A stretch of 14,367 bases of DNA from JAXHMM01 sp964528445 (GTDB lineage: Bacteria; Bacteroidota; Rhodothermia; Balneolales; Balneolaceae): positions 1 through 14,367 of the forward strand of contig CAZGSL010000043.1 in NCBI GenBank assembly GCA_964528445.1. Direction: 5' to 3'. Both the position numbers and the translations under genes were made by a program. Shown here piece by piece: positions 1 through 7,103 of the stretch (the first letter of the stretch is position 1; the number at the start of each line of letters is the position of its first letter). Below the pieces are notes generated by a model. It saw nothing but the letters and a program-made list of their open reading frames with translations. It had not been told where the DNA came from and searched no databases.

Positions 1-422
1 GAGGGAAGAACATCTTCAAAATTCCACTTCCCCTCCCGTTTGGCCAGCCCCGCGGACAGTCCGCCGATCCGGAGTTCCTGAACTTCGAACACCGGGGAGA
101 GAATCGACGGCAGGCGGTAGGAAACCTCCAGGGTATCTGCCGACAGCAGGGTATCGGGCGACTCCCCCCCGGCGCCGGCACGAAGCCGAATCCCCGTCAG
201 GCGCATCTCCTTCCAGAGGTCTCCCTCGAGCTTGTCTACCGCAAGCATGCCGTTGATCTGGCGATTCACCGCGGCCACTCCCCTCTCTTTCGCCAGGGTA
301 CGCAGCCAGTCGCTGTTCAACGCCAGCCGGCCCGCGAGCAGCAACAGGAGCATCGCCCCGAGAAGAGCGCCGGCCACCTTCAGCAAACCGTAAATACGTC
401 TATGTCGCTTTTCCGTCTCCAT
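1..422 (-). CDS. tamB: TamB-like translocation and assembly module protein (N-terminal part, cut by window edge)
   Basis: Only the first 140 residues are in the window; the gene continues beyond position 1. A short basic N-terminus (METEKRHRR) is followed by a hydrophobic anchor at about residues 12-33, then an AsmA/TamB-like start: a predicted helix, the stretch INGMLAVDKLEGDLWKEMRL, and repeated beta segments ending in ADTLEVSYRLPSILSP and VFEVQELRIGGL. TamB proteins are long beta-helical inner-membrane-anchored proteins that span the periplasm and work with an Omp85 partner in outer-membrane assembly or lipid transport. The ATG follows the TAG of the upstream Omp85 gene with no base between them, so the two are surely co-transcribed and probably translationally coupled. 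This pairing is the strongest support for the call. An AsmA-family protein of another kind is the main alternative, since the diagnostic C-terminal domain is not visible. Confidence 0.8.
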   Translation of the reverse strand, partial: METEKRHRRIYGLLKVAGALLGAMLLLLLAGRLALNSDWLRTLAKERGVAAVNRQINGMLAVDKLEGDLWKEMRLTGIRLRAGAGGESPDTLLSADTLEVSYRLPSILSPVFEVQELRIGGLSAGLAKREGKWNFEDVLP

Positions 423-2357
423 CTAGAAGGCCTGTCCAATACTGAAATGGATACCGATGCGATCCCACGCACTGCCGTAGTCGCCCCCCTGATAGCGGTT
501 AAGGTCCGCCTGCGTGGGATTGAGCTTGTATCCCACGTCAATGCGTAGGGGACCGATGGGAGAAAGATAACGAAATCCCCCTCCCGCCCCGAACTGCATG
601 GGACGTGAGGAGAGTGATGCGAAAGAGGACCATATCTGTCCCCCGTCGAGGAAAACAGCCATGCCCAGTCCCTCGATCAGCACATCGAGCTGCTGCCTTA
701 TCTCCACATTAAAGCCCATCATGACCCTCCCCCCTGCGGGCACGTACTGCTGAAAACCGGTACTGTCGGTCAGCGCTCTTTTGGGTCCCAGGTATTGACG
801 ATTCCAACCCCGCACGGAGTTGGTCCCTCCCAGGAAATAGAGCGTATTCCGCGGGAGGGAATCGGCGGATGCCCCCGTGAGTCCCCCCGTTTGAAAACGG
901 GTGGCCAGCATGGTGGAGGAGCTGAGGCGGGTGAAACGCCTCAGGTCGAACGACAGTTTCTGAAATCCAAAGGTGGCCGATCCAAAAAGTCCGGATACCT
1001 CCGCCAGGGGCTGGAAAGACCATCCCTCCTGGTCTCTGCCCAGGGTCCCGTTGTAGTATCCGGAGACCTGGAACGAGGAGAGATCGTACTCCTGGGTGGT
1101 GTCCGGCAGACTGGCATCGAATTGACGGTTCAATTCCAGGTTCTTGGTGAACTGGTAGGTGGCCGAGGCGGTGGTGTACTGGTCGTACCGGTAGATAAAG
1201 CTGTTGTTTATCCCGGTCCGGTAGAGTTCAAACCCGGATTCCAGCAGGTGCTGTGCAAAGGGAGAGATCACGATGCTGCTGCGGGTATTGTACACCCGCG
1301 GGAACAAATAATCGAGGCTCAGGGTCTGTTCGATGAACGAAGCCCGGCCGGTGGCGGTAAAACGGTGTCCCCGGCCAAATGCGTTCCGGTGCATCCAGCT
1401 GAGCTGGCCGCGCAGTTTCTCCTCCGTGCCGAAACCGGCCGAGGCCTCGACCGACCTGGGCGGATTCTCCCTCAGCCGGACCAGCAGTTCGAGGGTAGAG
1501 TCGGCCTCCTGGTCTGGTATGCTTATCGTAGCGAAACGGAACAGGTGATGGTTGAACAGTTCTCGCTGGGCCTCCTGCATCTGGTTGAGACTGTAGGCCT
1601 GGCCTTCCCGAATACCCGTTTCCCTGATCACGAACTCCTCCGATACCGACTCGTTTCCCTCCACACCGATCCGGTCGAAGTAGGTTCGCGGTCCCGTGCG
1701 GCAGATAATGCGCAGATCGGCACGCAGCCGGGACGTATCTACCGCCGCCGAGACCTCCACCTCCGAATAGGCGTACCCCAGGTTTCTAAGTACGTCATCG
1801 AAACGGCCGGTCACCTCGGGCTCCTTTACCGTTTCGTACCGGTTTCCCGGACGGTAGGCATGCGAACGGACCGCGCGCCGGTAGGCTTCGCTCCGCCGGA
1901 TGGTCGCGGTGTCCTCTTTCGCATCCGGGAAGATGAATTCCACCGACCCGATGGTCACCGGAGCCCGCTCCGCCACCGAGAATACCACCCGTTTCTTCCA
2001 CTCCTTGCTCAGGGTTTCCACGCGATAGGAAACCTCCGCGTTGACGAATCCCCGCCGCCGGTAGTAATTTCGAAGACGTATTACGTCTTTTCTTACGTCC
2101 AGTTCTGCCAGGGGATGGGCCCCGCGGTTCCAGAATCGTAATTTTTCCCAGAAATTATATTCCCCGGTGGCAATATGACCTTTGAGCACCATGTCCGGAA
2201 AACTTTCGTTTCCCTCCATCGCGATATCCCATACCTGGTCCCCCGTATCCTGCTGAAAAGCCGCGGCGGAGGTGGGAGCTGACAGGAACAACACAGTCCA
2301 GAGAAGGGACAGGATCAGGGTGCCTTTGTCTAAAAATCGGTCCAACCGTGGAGCCAT
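423..2357 (-). CDS. tamA: Omp85-family outer-membrane assembly protein (TamA/BamA-like), 644 aa
   Basis: A signal peptide (about residues 1-34, hydrophobic core LILSLLWTVLFLSAPTSAAA) precedes three POTRA-like repeats at roughly 42-130, 132-218 and 224-298. The third is typical: FDRIGVEGNESVSEEFVIRE followed by a helix ending in LFNHHLFRFA. Residues 305-644 form the beta-barrel. It carries the Omp85 loop-6 motif VRGW (515-518, within LGGTNSVRGWNRQYLGP) and ends in phenylalanine, as outer-membrane barrels usually do. The family inserts barrel proteins into the outer membrane or partners TamB; the abutting TamB start favours TamA over the essential BamA. The reading frame stays open far upstream, across the antisense of the neighbouring transporter, but the ATG at 2357 is chosen because it gives a clean signal peptide and the usual POTRA spacing. 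There is no clear Shine-Dalgarno; an ATG at 2447 in frame is the less likely alternative. The barrel assignment is firm, the TamA label somewhat less so. Confidence 0.9.
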   Translation of the reverse strand: MAPRLDRFLDKGTLILSLLWTVLFLSAPTSAAAFQQDTGDQVWDIAMEGNESFPDMVLKGHIATGEYNFWEKLRFWNRGAHPLAELDVRKDVIRLRNYYRRRGFVNAEVSYRVETLSKEWKKRVVFSVAERAPVTIGSVEFIFPDAKEDTATIRRSEAYRRAVRSHAYRPGNRYETVKEPEVTGRFDDVLRNLGYAYSEVEVSAAVDTSRLRADLRIICRTGPRTYFDRIGVEGNESVSEEFVIRETGIREGQAYSLNQMQEAQRELFNHHLFRFATISIPDQEADSTLELLVRLRENPPRSVEASAGFGTEEKLRGQLSWMHRNAFGRGHRFTATGRASFIEQTLSLDYLFPRVYNTRSSIVISPFAQHLLESGFELYRTGINNSFIYRYDQYTTASATYQFTKNLELNRQFDASLPDTTQEYDLSSFQVSGYYNGTLGRDQEGWSFQPLAEVSGLFGSATFGFQKLSFDLRRFTRLSSSTMLATRFQTGGLTGASADSLPRNTLYFLGGTNSVRGWNRQYLGPKRALTDSTGFQQYVPAGGRVMMGFNVEIRQQLDVLIEGLGMAVFLDGGQIWSSFASLSSRPMQFGAGGGFRYLSPIGPLRIDVGYKLNPTQADLNRYQGGDYGSAWDRIGIHFSIGQAF

Positions 2358-2531
2358 TCGTTCGGTTTTACGGGTTAGAATACGAAATATAACCGTCGGA
2401 GTACATACGCCGGGGCCGAAATCGATGACTTCATCACCCCTTAACATTGGTTGAATATGCTTATCTTTCTTCCTGAACAAACGTGAAGTCATCCCCCGGA
2501 CACAGCTCCCGCGGGGCACCGGAAAGGAAAT
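2358..2531. promoter_or_regulatory. Divergent intergenic region between tamA and the CDF transporter
   Basis: This 174-bp stretch must hold promoters for both flanking genes. On the minus strand TATATTTC (2391 down to 2384) is one base off the Bacteroidota -7 pattern TAnnTTTG and lies about 27 bases before the tamA start, but I see no matching -33 TTTG. On the plus strand TATCTTTC (2462-2469) is also one base off, again without a -33 element at the right distance. The CDF start has a purine-rich stretch (GGAAAGG, ending 4 bases before the ATG) that could serve as a ribosome site. These promoter readings are weak; the location is what supports regulation here. Confidence 0.4.
2424..2493. repeat. 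10-bp perfect inverted repeat with 50-bp spacer in the divergent promoter region
   Basis: GATGACTTCA at 2424-2433 is the exact reverse complement of TGAAGTCATC at 2484-2493. The arms are 50 bases apart, so they are more likely two binding sites for one regulator, or the base of a loop, than a transcription terminator. They bracket the candidate -7 element of the metal exporter. A chance match of this length in so short a region is uncommon but not excluded. Confidence 0.45.
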
Positions 2532-3482
2532 ATGCAAGGGCACAAGATGCACAGCCATGCAGGCGACGGAGACCGGACAGAGGGACGGCTGTGGATCTCC
2601 ATTGCACTCAACCTGCTGATCACGCTGGCCGAATTCGTGGGGGGCATCCTCTCCGGCAGCCTGGCTCTGCTGTCGGACGCCCTGCACAATCTCAACGACA
2701 CCGCCTCCCTGGGCATCAGCCTGGCCGCACGCAAAATTTCCGGAAAGGAGGCCAACCGGGAGAAAACGTTCGGTTACCGCAGGGCGGAGATCATAGGGGC
2801 CTTCATCAATCTGATCACCCTCATCATTATCGCCCTCTACCTGGTCAAGGAGGGCATCGAGCGGTTTTACAACCCGCAGCCCATCGACGGGACCCTTATG
2901 TTCGCTGTTGCAGTGGTTGGACTTGCCGGGAACCTGATCACCGCGCTGCTGCTGCACCGCAGCTCCAGGGAGAACATCAATATCCGGAGCGCCTACATCC
3001 ATATCCTCTCCGACGCCCTCTCTTCGGTCGGGGTTATCGTGGCCGGCTGGCTGATTCTCCGGTACGGCTGGTACGTGGTGGATACCGTCCTCACCCTCAT
3101 GATCGCGGGATACATTCTCTGGCAGAGCATTTCCATGCTGCGCAAGACGATTGATATCCTGATGGAAGGAACCCCGGAAGGCATTGAGGTCAATGAACTT
3201 TCCCGGGAGATGAAGACGGTAAACGGCGTCCGGGACGTGCACCACATGCACGTCTGGAGACTGGACGAAAAAAACATCCTGCTGGAGAGCCACGTGGTGA
3301 TCGATGAGGAAGATCTGCCGCGAATGGAACGGATCAAGGCATCGCTGAAGGAGCTGCTGGAACGGGACTACGACATTCGCCACTCCACCCTGGAATTCGA
3401 GATTGAACCATGCGGCGACCCCGGCGAAAAACCCTGCAACGAACTGGAAACACGGATTAAAACGAAAACCAACGGCCAATGA
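2532..3482 (+). CDS. Cation diffusion facilitator (CDF) metal exporter, CzcD/ZitB type, 316 aa
   Basis: This is an inner-membrane antiporter that expels Zn2+ or similar divalent metals in exchange for protons. Hydrophobic segments lie at about 20-40, 42-66, 85-106, 121-142, 153-176 and 183-203, the six helices of the family. The transport site is visible: H52 and D56 in TM2 (SDALHNLND) and H157 and D161 in TM5 (YIHILSDALSS). This His-Asp/His-Asp set is typical of zinc-preferring CDFs, unlike the all-Asp site of FieF/YiiP. The cytoplasmic C-terminal domain (about 210-292) has the metal-binding motif DVHHMHVW (His237, 238, 240), H254 and H284. The N-terminus is His-rich, and the tail carries two cysteines (C294, C302). 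The ATG at 2532 has a purine-rich upstream sequence; Met6 is an alternative. The gene overlaps the following SCO gene by ATGA, so the two form an operon. Confidence 0.93.
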   Translation: MQGHKMHSHAGDGDRTEGRLWISIALNLLITLAEFVGGILSGSLALLSDALHNLNDTASLGISLAARKISGKEANREKTFGYRRAEIIGAFINLITLIIIALYLVKEGIERFYNPQPIDGTLMFAVAVVGLAGNLITALLLHRSSRENINIRSAYIHILSDALSSVGVIVAGWLILRYGWYVVDTVLTLMIAGYILWQSISMLRKTIDILMEGTPEGIEVNELSREMKTVNGVRDVHHMHVWRLDEKNILLESHVVIDEEDLPRMERIKASLKELLERDYDIRHSTLEFEIEPCGDPGEKPCNELETRIKTKTNGQ

Positions 3483-4057
3483 AATTGCCGCGACCGGCAC
3501 TCTGCCTGCTTTTGATATCTTTCGTTTTAGCCGCCTGCGGGAGTCCCCCGGCGATACACGACCTGGGCGACCGTTCCTTCGAGCTGGTGGACCAGGACAG
3601 CAGCAAGGTGACTTTTCCGGGTGATTTCGACGACCGCATCCTGGTCGTCGGCTTTGTATACACCCACTGCCCGGATGTCTGTACCCTCATCACAGCCAAC
3701 ATGAGCAACATACGCCAGGAGCTCGGAGAGACCGGCGACGTGCACTTCGTGGAGATCAGTTTCGACCCCGAACGGGACACCCCCTCCGTGCTGAGGGAGT
3801 ATATGAAGTCCTATAAGCTGGATCCCGGGTCGTTTACCATGCTGACGGGGGATACTGTCACGGTCGACTCCCTGCTTGCGGAGATGGAGATTACGGCCCG
3901 CAAGACCTATCCCGACAGCAGCCGGCAGCAGCAGTACCTCATGCAGCATACCAACCGCATCGCGGTGATGGACCGGCAGGGCCGGGTTCGCTTCGAATAC
4001 CCCGGCAGCGTGGTCCCTCCCGAGAATGTCATAGAGGATATCAACCGGATCCGCTGA
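3479..4057 (+). CDS. SCO1/SenC-family copper-binding thioredoxin-fold lipoprotein, 192 aa
   Basis: The lipoprotein signal peptide ends in LAAC (C20 is the lipid-bearing cysteine), followed by one thioredoxin-fold domain. The family's copper/redox motif CPDVC (C64, C68, CxxxC form) sits in VYTHCPDVCTL, and DPERDTP (96-102) is the next conserved block. H157 (LMQHTNR) is at the place of the conserved copper-ligand histidine, so all three SCO ligands are present. SCO proteins bind copper on the outer face of the membrane and help mature the CuA site of cytochrome c oxidase, or act as thiol-disulfide reductants. The ATG overlaps the TGA of the CDF exporter by 4 bp, so it is translated by coupling. 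No oxidase gene lies in the window, so the partner is unknown. The odd feature is the pairing with a metal exporter rather than a cox cluster. Confidence 0.92.
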   Translation: MKLPRPALCLLLISFVLAACGSPPAIHDLGDRSFELVDQDSSKVTFPGDFDDRILVVGFVYTHCPDVCTLITANMSNIRQELGETGDVHFVEISFDPERDTPSVLREYMKSYKLDPGSFTMLTGDTVTVDSLLAEMEITARKTYPDSSRQQQYLMQHTNRIAVMDRQGRVRFEYPGSVVPPENVIEDINRIR

Positions 4058-4099
4058 CCGTCGGTATTCCTATTCCTCGACCGGACTTCCCCTTCCCTC

Positions 4100-4121
4100 C
4101 CTCAACCGGTTCAAATTGAGG
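4100..4121. terminator. Small hairpin between convergent genes (possible terminator)
   Basis: CCTCAA (4100-4105) and TTGAGG (4116-4121) form a perfect 6-bp stem with a 10-base loop in the 66-bp gap between the convergent SCO and pafA genes. The location fits a terminator for either strand. No T-tract follows on either side, so it is not a classical rho-independent terminator. Confidence 0.3.
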
Positions 4122-4123
4122 CA

Positions 4124-5767
4124 TTACTCGAATTTCAGCACGGAAGCGTCCGTGCCGCTGGTGAAGGGAATATCCAGCATGGCGGAGAGCGTCGGGGCAA
4201 TCTGGGTAATCACTGTCTTCCGGTCGGTGCTCCCGGGGGAGATCCCCGGCCCCATCCAGAGCATGGGAACGTGGGTATCGTATCGGTAGGGAGAGCCGTG
4301 CGTAGTTCCCGTGGTGTACTCGCTGTCCAGCCAGCCCGGCTGCAGGTGAATAAAGACGTCGCCCGAACGCCGGGCGTGGAACCCGCGGTCGTAATACGCC
4401 TGCAGTCCTTCCCCGTAATCGTTTTGCCGGTAGACCTCCGCGCCGACGGCCGACCGCACGCCCTCGAACTGCAGCAGGAAGCGGGCCGCCGCACGCTGCA
4501 TCTCCCCGAGATCGACCCCGTTGTCCCGGGCCCGCTGGCGATCGAAATAGATCTGCTGATTCATATACGCCTCGATACGGGCCCCGCTGTCATACTCCCT
4601 CTCCAGGTAGGCGCGCAGAGAGGAGAGGACCGCTGACCGGTCAAAGCGTCCCCCGGGCAGCCCGCGGTCGGCCAGCTCGGCGGGCACGTCCGCGACCCCG
4701 TGATCGGAAGTAAGAAACACCAGGTAGCGGCCCTCTCCCACCTCCTCGTCGAGGTATGCGAACAGTTCCGCCAGCTCCCGGTCCAGCCGAAGATAGGTAT
4801 CGGCCAGTTCAAGGGAGCGAGGGCCGAACTGGTGTCCCACGTAATCGGTGGCGGAGTAGCTGATGCCCAGGAAATCAGGAACGCCGTCCGCCCCGAGATT
4901 CTCCCCGGCAACGGCCCTGCGGGCCAGCTCACCCACCAGCGTATTCCCGAAGGGAGAGGTGTCGATGCGGCCGAGGTCACCTCCCATCCGGTGGGGAAAT
5001 ACCGGGGCCTCCTCTCCCGGAAACGCGCCCTCGTAGGGAGAGTCGTCCGCCCGCGGCACCGCATAGGCGGAAGGCTCCATGGCGAGCTCCCATGTGCTGT
5101 CGCTGAAGGCACGGGCCAGGCCCTCCTCGTTGAACCGGCGGACCCAGCCGGGGAGCTCCTCCATGTACCAGCTGCTGCTCACAAAACGCCCGGTCTCCCC
5201 GTCATACCAGTACGCGGCGTCCCCCAGGTGTCCGGCGCCCATGATAGCCCCCCGGTCTTTTATGGAGATTCCCACCACCCGGGATTCGGGATGGACGGAC
5301 TTCAGCTCGTCGGCTATCGTCGTGCTCTGCAGGTTCGCGGGGGACATCTCGCCCGCGTCGCCTTCGGCTCCCACCGTACGCACCTCGCTATCCTCCACTA
5401 CGTACCGGCTCGTTCTCGCCTCGCGGTCGTACCAATCGTTACCTACAATGCCGTTTACTGCGGGCGTCGCACCGGTATATACGGCGGCGTGCCCGGGGCC
5501 GGTAAAGGTGGGGAAATAGTTGAAATGGTGATTGTCGAATCGGTAACCGTCCTGCAGCATCCGGCGGAACCCATCGCTGCCGTAGAGCCCGCTGTACCGC
5601 TCCAGATATTCATGGCGCATCTGGTCCACCACGATGCCCACCACCAGACGGACCGAGTCCGGTTCCACCCGTTCGCCGGAACCGGAAGGAGTAGTGTTTT
5701 CACAGGAAGTGATGAAAAGGAGCGAGAGGAGAATCGCCGCTGCAGTAGTCGGTATGAGACGTTTCAT
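4124..5767 (-). CDS. pafA: PafA-type alkaline phosphatase lipoprotein, 547 aa
   Basis: This is an extracytoplasmic zinc phosphomonoesterase of the alkaline phosphatase superfamily, which releases phosphate from organic phosphates. The signal peptide ends in FITSC, so C22 is probably lipidated. The PafA active site can be read in order: D48 (VDQM), nucleophile T89 (FPTFTGPGH), N110 (GNDWYD), K170 and R172 (SIKDRGA), D308 and H312 (DYVGH), D355 and H356 (TSDHG), and H490 (GTTHGSPY). The 41-residue D48-T89 and 62-residue D48-N110 spacings match those of the studied Elizabethkingia enzyme as I recall it, and the N plus K/R set marks a monoesterase rather than an NPP diesterase. The length is normal and no key residue is missing. 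It is a single minus-strand gene with no pho-regulator in the window. The known PafA group is reported to act regardless of phosphate supply, but no sequence signal here shows that. Confidence 0.92.
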   Translation of the reverse strand: MKRLIPTTAAAILLSLLFITSCENTTPSGSGERVEPDSVRLVVGIVVDQMRHEYLERYSGLYGSDGFRRMLQDGYRFDNHHFNYFPTFTGPGHAAVYTGATPAVNGIVGNDWYDREARTSRYVVEDSEVRTVGAEGDAGEMSPANLQSTTIADELKSVHPESRVVGISIKDRGAIMGAGHLGDAAYWYDGETGRFVSSSWYMEELPGWVRRFNEEGLARAFSDSTWELAMEPSAYAVPRADDSPYEGAFPGEEAPVFPHRMGGDLGRIDTSPFGNTLVGELARRAVAGENLGADGVPDFLGISYSATDYVGHQFGPRSLELADTYLRLDRELAELFAYLDEEVGEGRYLVFLTSDHGVADVPAELADRGLPGGRFDRSAVLSSLRAYLEREYDSGARIEAYMNQQIYFDRQRARDNGVDLGEMQRAAARFLLQFEGVRSAVGAEVYRQNDYGEGLQAYYDRGFHARRSGDVFIHLQPGWLDSEYTTGTTHGSPYRYDTHVPMLWMGPGISPGSTDRKTVITQIAPTLSAMLDIPFTSGTDASVLKFE

Positions 5768-5904
5768 GCGTGGAGTCGTTATGGGTTGGGATCGTTGTTG
5801 GTTTGAGGTCCGGATTCGGGAAACGGGTGCCGTTCGATACCGTTGCTCTCTCCCCGGACAAAATAGAAAATCCCCCTGACATTGCTAATTTTTACATTCC
5901 AGCG

Positions 5905-5936
5905 TTTGCAAAGGGCTTCCATGTAAACTATATATG
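5905..5936 (+). promoter_or_regulatory. Candidate Bacteroidota-type promoter for the propeller lipoprotein gene
   Basis: TTTG at 5905-5908 fits the -33 element, and TATATATG at 5929-5936 differs by one base from the -7 consensus TAnnTTTG. They are separated by 20 bases, close to the usual spacing. The predicted transcript would start about 55-60 bases before the ATG at 6000. It is the best promoter match I found in the window. The rest of the 232-bp divergent gap (5768-5999) holds nothing I can name; a 6-bp GTCCGG/CCGGAC inverted repeat (5808-5813, 5854-5859) is probably chance. Confidence 0.4.
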
Positions 5937-5999
5937 CATAAGGTTCTAATGGTAAATCAGAGTGTCCTCTCGCATAAATGGCAACCAAATACCCGGATT

Positions 6000-7028
6000 A
6001 TGAAGAATTCAGTCACCTATTCGCTCTGCTCGCTGCTGCTGTTTTTTATGATTTCGTGCAGCGGCGGGGAACAGCAGGACACGGCGCAGTCTGCCGAGTC
6101 CGTCTATACCATAGCCGACATCCAGGAGTGGCAGGTTCCCTGGGAGAATACCCGTCCCCGTGATCCCTACGTGGCACCCGACGGCGATGTCTGGTTCGTC
6201 GGACAGAGGGGCGACTACATCGCCGAATTCAATCCCAATAACCAGCAGTTCCAGCGCATCGACCTGCCGGAGGGAGCCGGCCCGCACAACCTTATCGTGG
6301 ATGACGAGGGCTACATCTGGTACGCCGGCAACCGGGCGGCGCACATAGGACGGGTCAACCCGGAAGACGGAGAGATCGAGCAGATTCCGATGCCCAACGA
6401 AGAGGCCCGGGATCCCCATACGCTCGTATTCGACAGCAACGGAGATATCTGGTTTACCGTACAGGGGGGTAATTTTGTCGGAAAACTGACCGTGGCCGAC
6501 CGCAGCGTGGAGCTTATTGAAGTACCCACCGAGGGTGCGCGTCCCTACGGCATCGTGGTTGACGAGAACGACCGGCCCTGGATCGCTCTTTTCGGTACCA
6601 ACAAACTGGCCACCGTAGATCCCGAAACGATGGAGCTTACGGAAATTCCGCTGGAGCGTGAGGAGGCCAATCCCCGGCGCATTGCACTGACCTCCGACGG
6701 ACACATCTGGTATGTGGACTACTCACAGGGCTACCTCGGGGAATACAATCCCGACGAGCAGAGCTTCCGGGAGTGGGTCATGCCCGACAGCTCCCAGGCC
6801 CGCCCGTACGCCATGTCCAGCGACGACCGGGACAACCTCTGGATGGTGGAAACCGGGGTAGATCCCAATATCTTCCTTGGATTCAATCCGGATACCGAAA
6901 CGTTTCACAGCCAGGCGCCCATCGAAAGCGGCGGCGGTACGGTCCGGCACATGGTGTACGATCCCGATACCCAGTCCATCTGGTTCGGAACAGACACCAA
7001 CTACCTGGGACGCACTACGCTGGAATAA
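6000..7028 (+). CDS. Seven-bladed beta-propeller lipoprotein, streptogramin lyase (Vgb)-like, 342 aa
   Basis: The lipoprotein signal peptide (MKNSVTYSLCSLLLFFMISC) places lipidation at C20. Seven repeats follow, each with a Pro/His-rich start and a D.dG.iWf-type end: about 57-70, 95-108, 139-152, 182-196, 225-238, 269-283 and 314-329. This is the Vgb/SMP-30-like propeller pattern. The antibiotic lyase Vgb linearises streptogramin B, but most relatives are uncharacterised, and I cannot place Vgb's catalytic His/Glu residues with certainty (H316 in VRHM is one candidate). An antibiotic-resistance role should therefore not be assumed; a surface sugar-lactone or binding role is equally possible. 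The reading frame opens upstream at 5934, but the ATG at 6000 gives the signal peptide directly. No Shine-Dalgarno is seen. The next gene on the strand starts about 75 bp downstream; a 6-bp GC hairpin (7041-7046 with 7054-7059, no T-tract) lies between them. Confidence 0.8.
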   Translation: MKNSVTYSLCSLLLFFMISCSGGEQQDTAQSAESVYTIADIQEWQVPWENTRPRDPYVAPDGDVWFVGQRGDYIAEFNPNNQQFQRIDLPEGAGPHNLIVDDEGYIWYAGNRAAHIGRVNPEDGEIEQIPMPNEEARDPHTLVFDSNGDIWFTVQGGNFVGKLTVADRSVELIEVPTEGARPYGIVVDENDRPWIALFGTNKLATVDPETMELTEIPLEREEANPRRIALTSDGHIWYVDYSQGYLGEYNPDEQSFREWVMPDSSQARPYAMSSDDRDNLWMVETGVDPNIFLGFNPDTETFHSQAPIESGGGTVRHMVYDPDTQSIWFGTDTNYLGRTTLE

Positions 7029-7103
7029 TCCTTTGGCGGACCGGCGCGGCTCCCGCCGGACAGCAGGACGAGGGTGAGTCCGCCGACCGAAGTTCCGTGC
7101 CAT

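Noticed and set aside
795..2141. Plus-strand open frame of 448 codons opposite tamA
   Set aside because: It is in register with tamA and shows no domain or start context; the minus-strand barrel gene explains the sequence.
2358..3500. Upstream extension of the tamA frame through the divergent region and the antisense of the CDF gene
   Set aside because: The extension mirrors transporter coding sequence, and the Met at 2357 begins a proper signal peptide, so the longer form is not the real protein.
4700..5806. Plus-strand open frame of 368 codons opposite pafA
   Set aside because: It is the mirror of pafA in the same codon register; every catalytic residue is on the minus strand.
6000..7028. 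Calling the propeller a streptogramin B resistance enzyme
   Set aside because: Only the fold and repeats are supported; the catalytic residues could not be placed and there is no resistance context.
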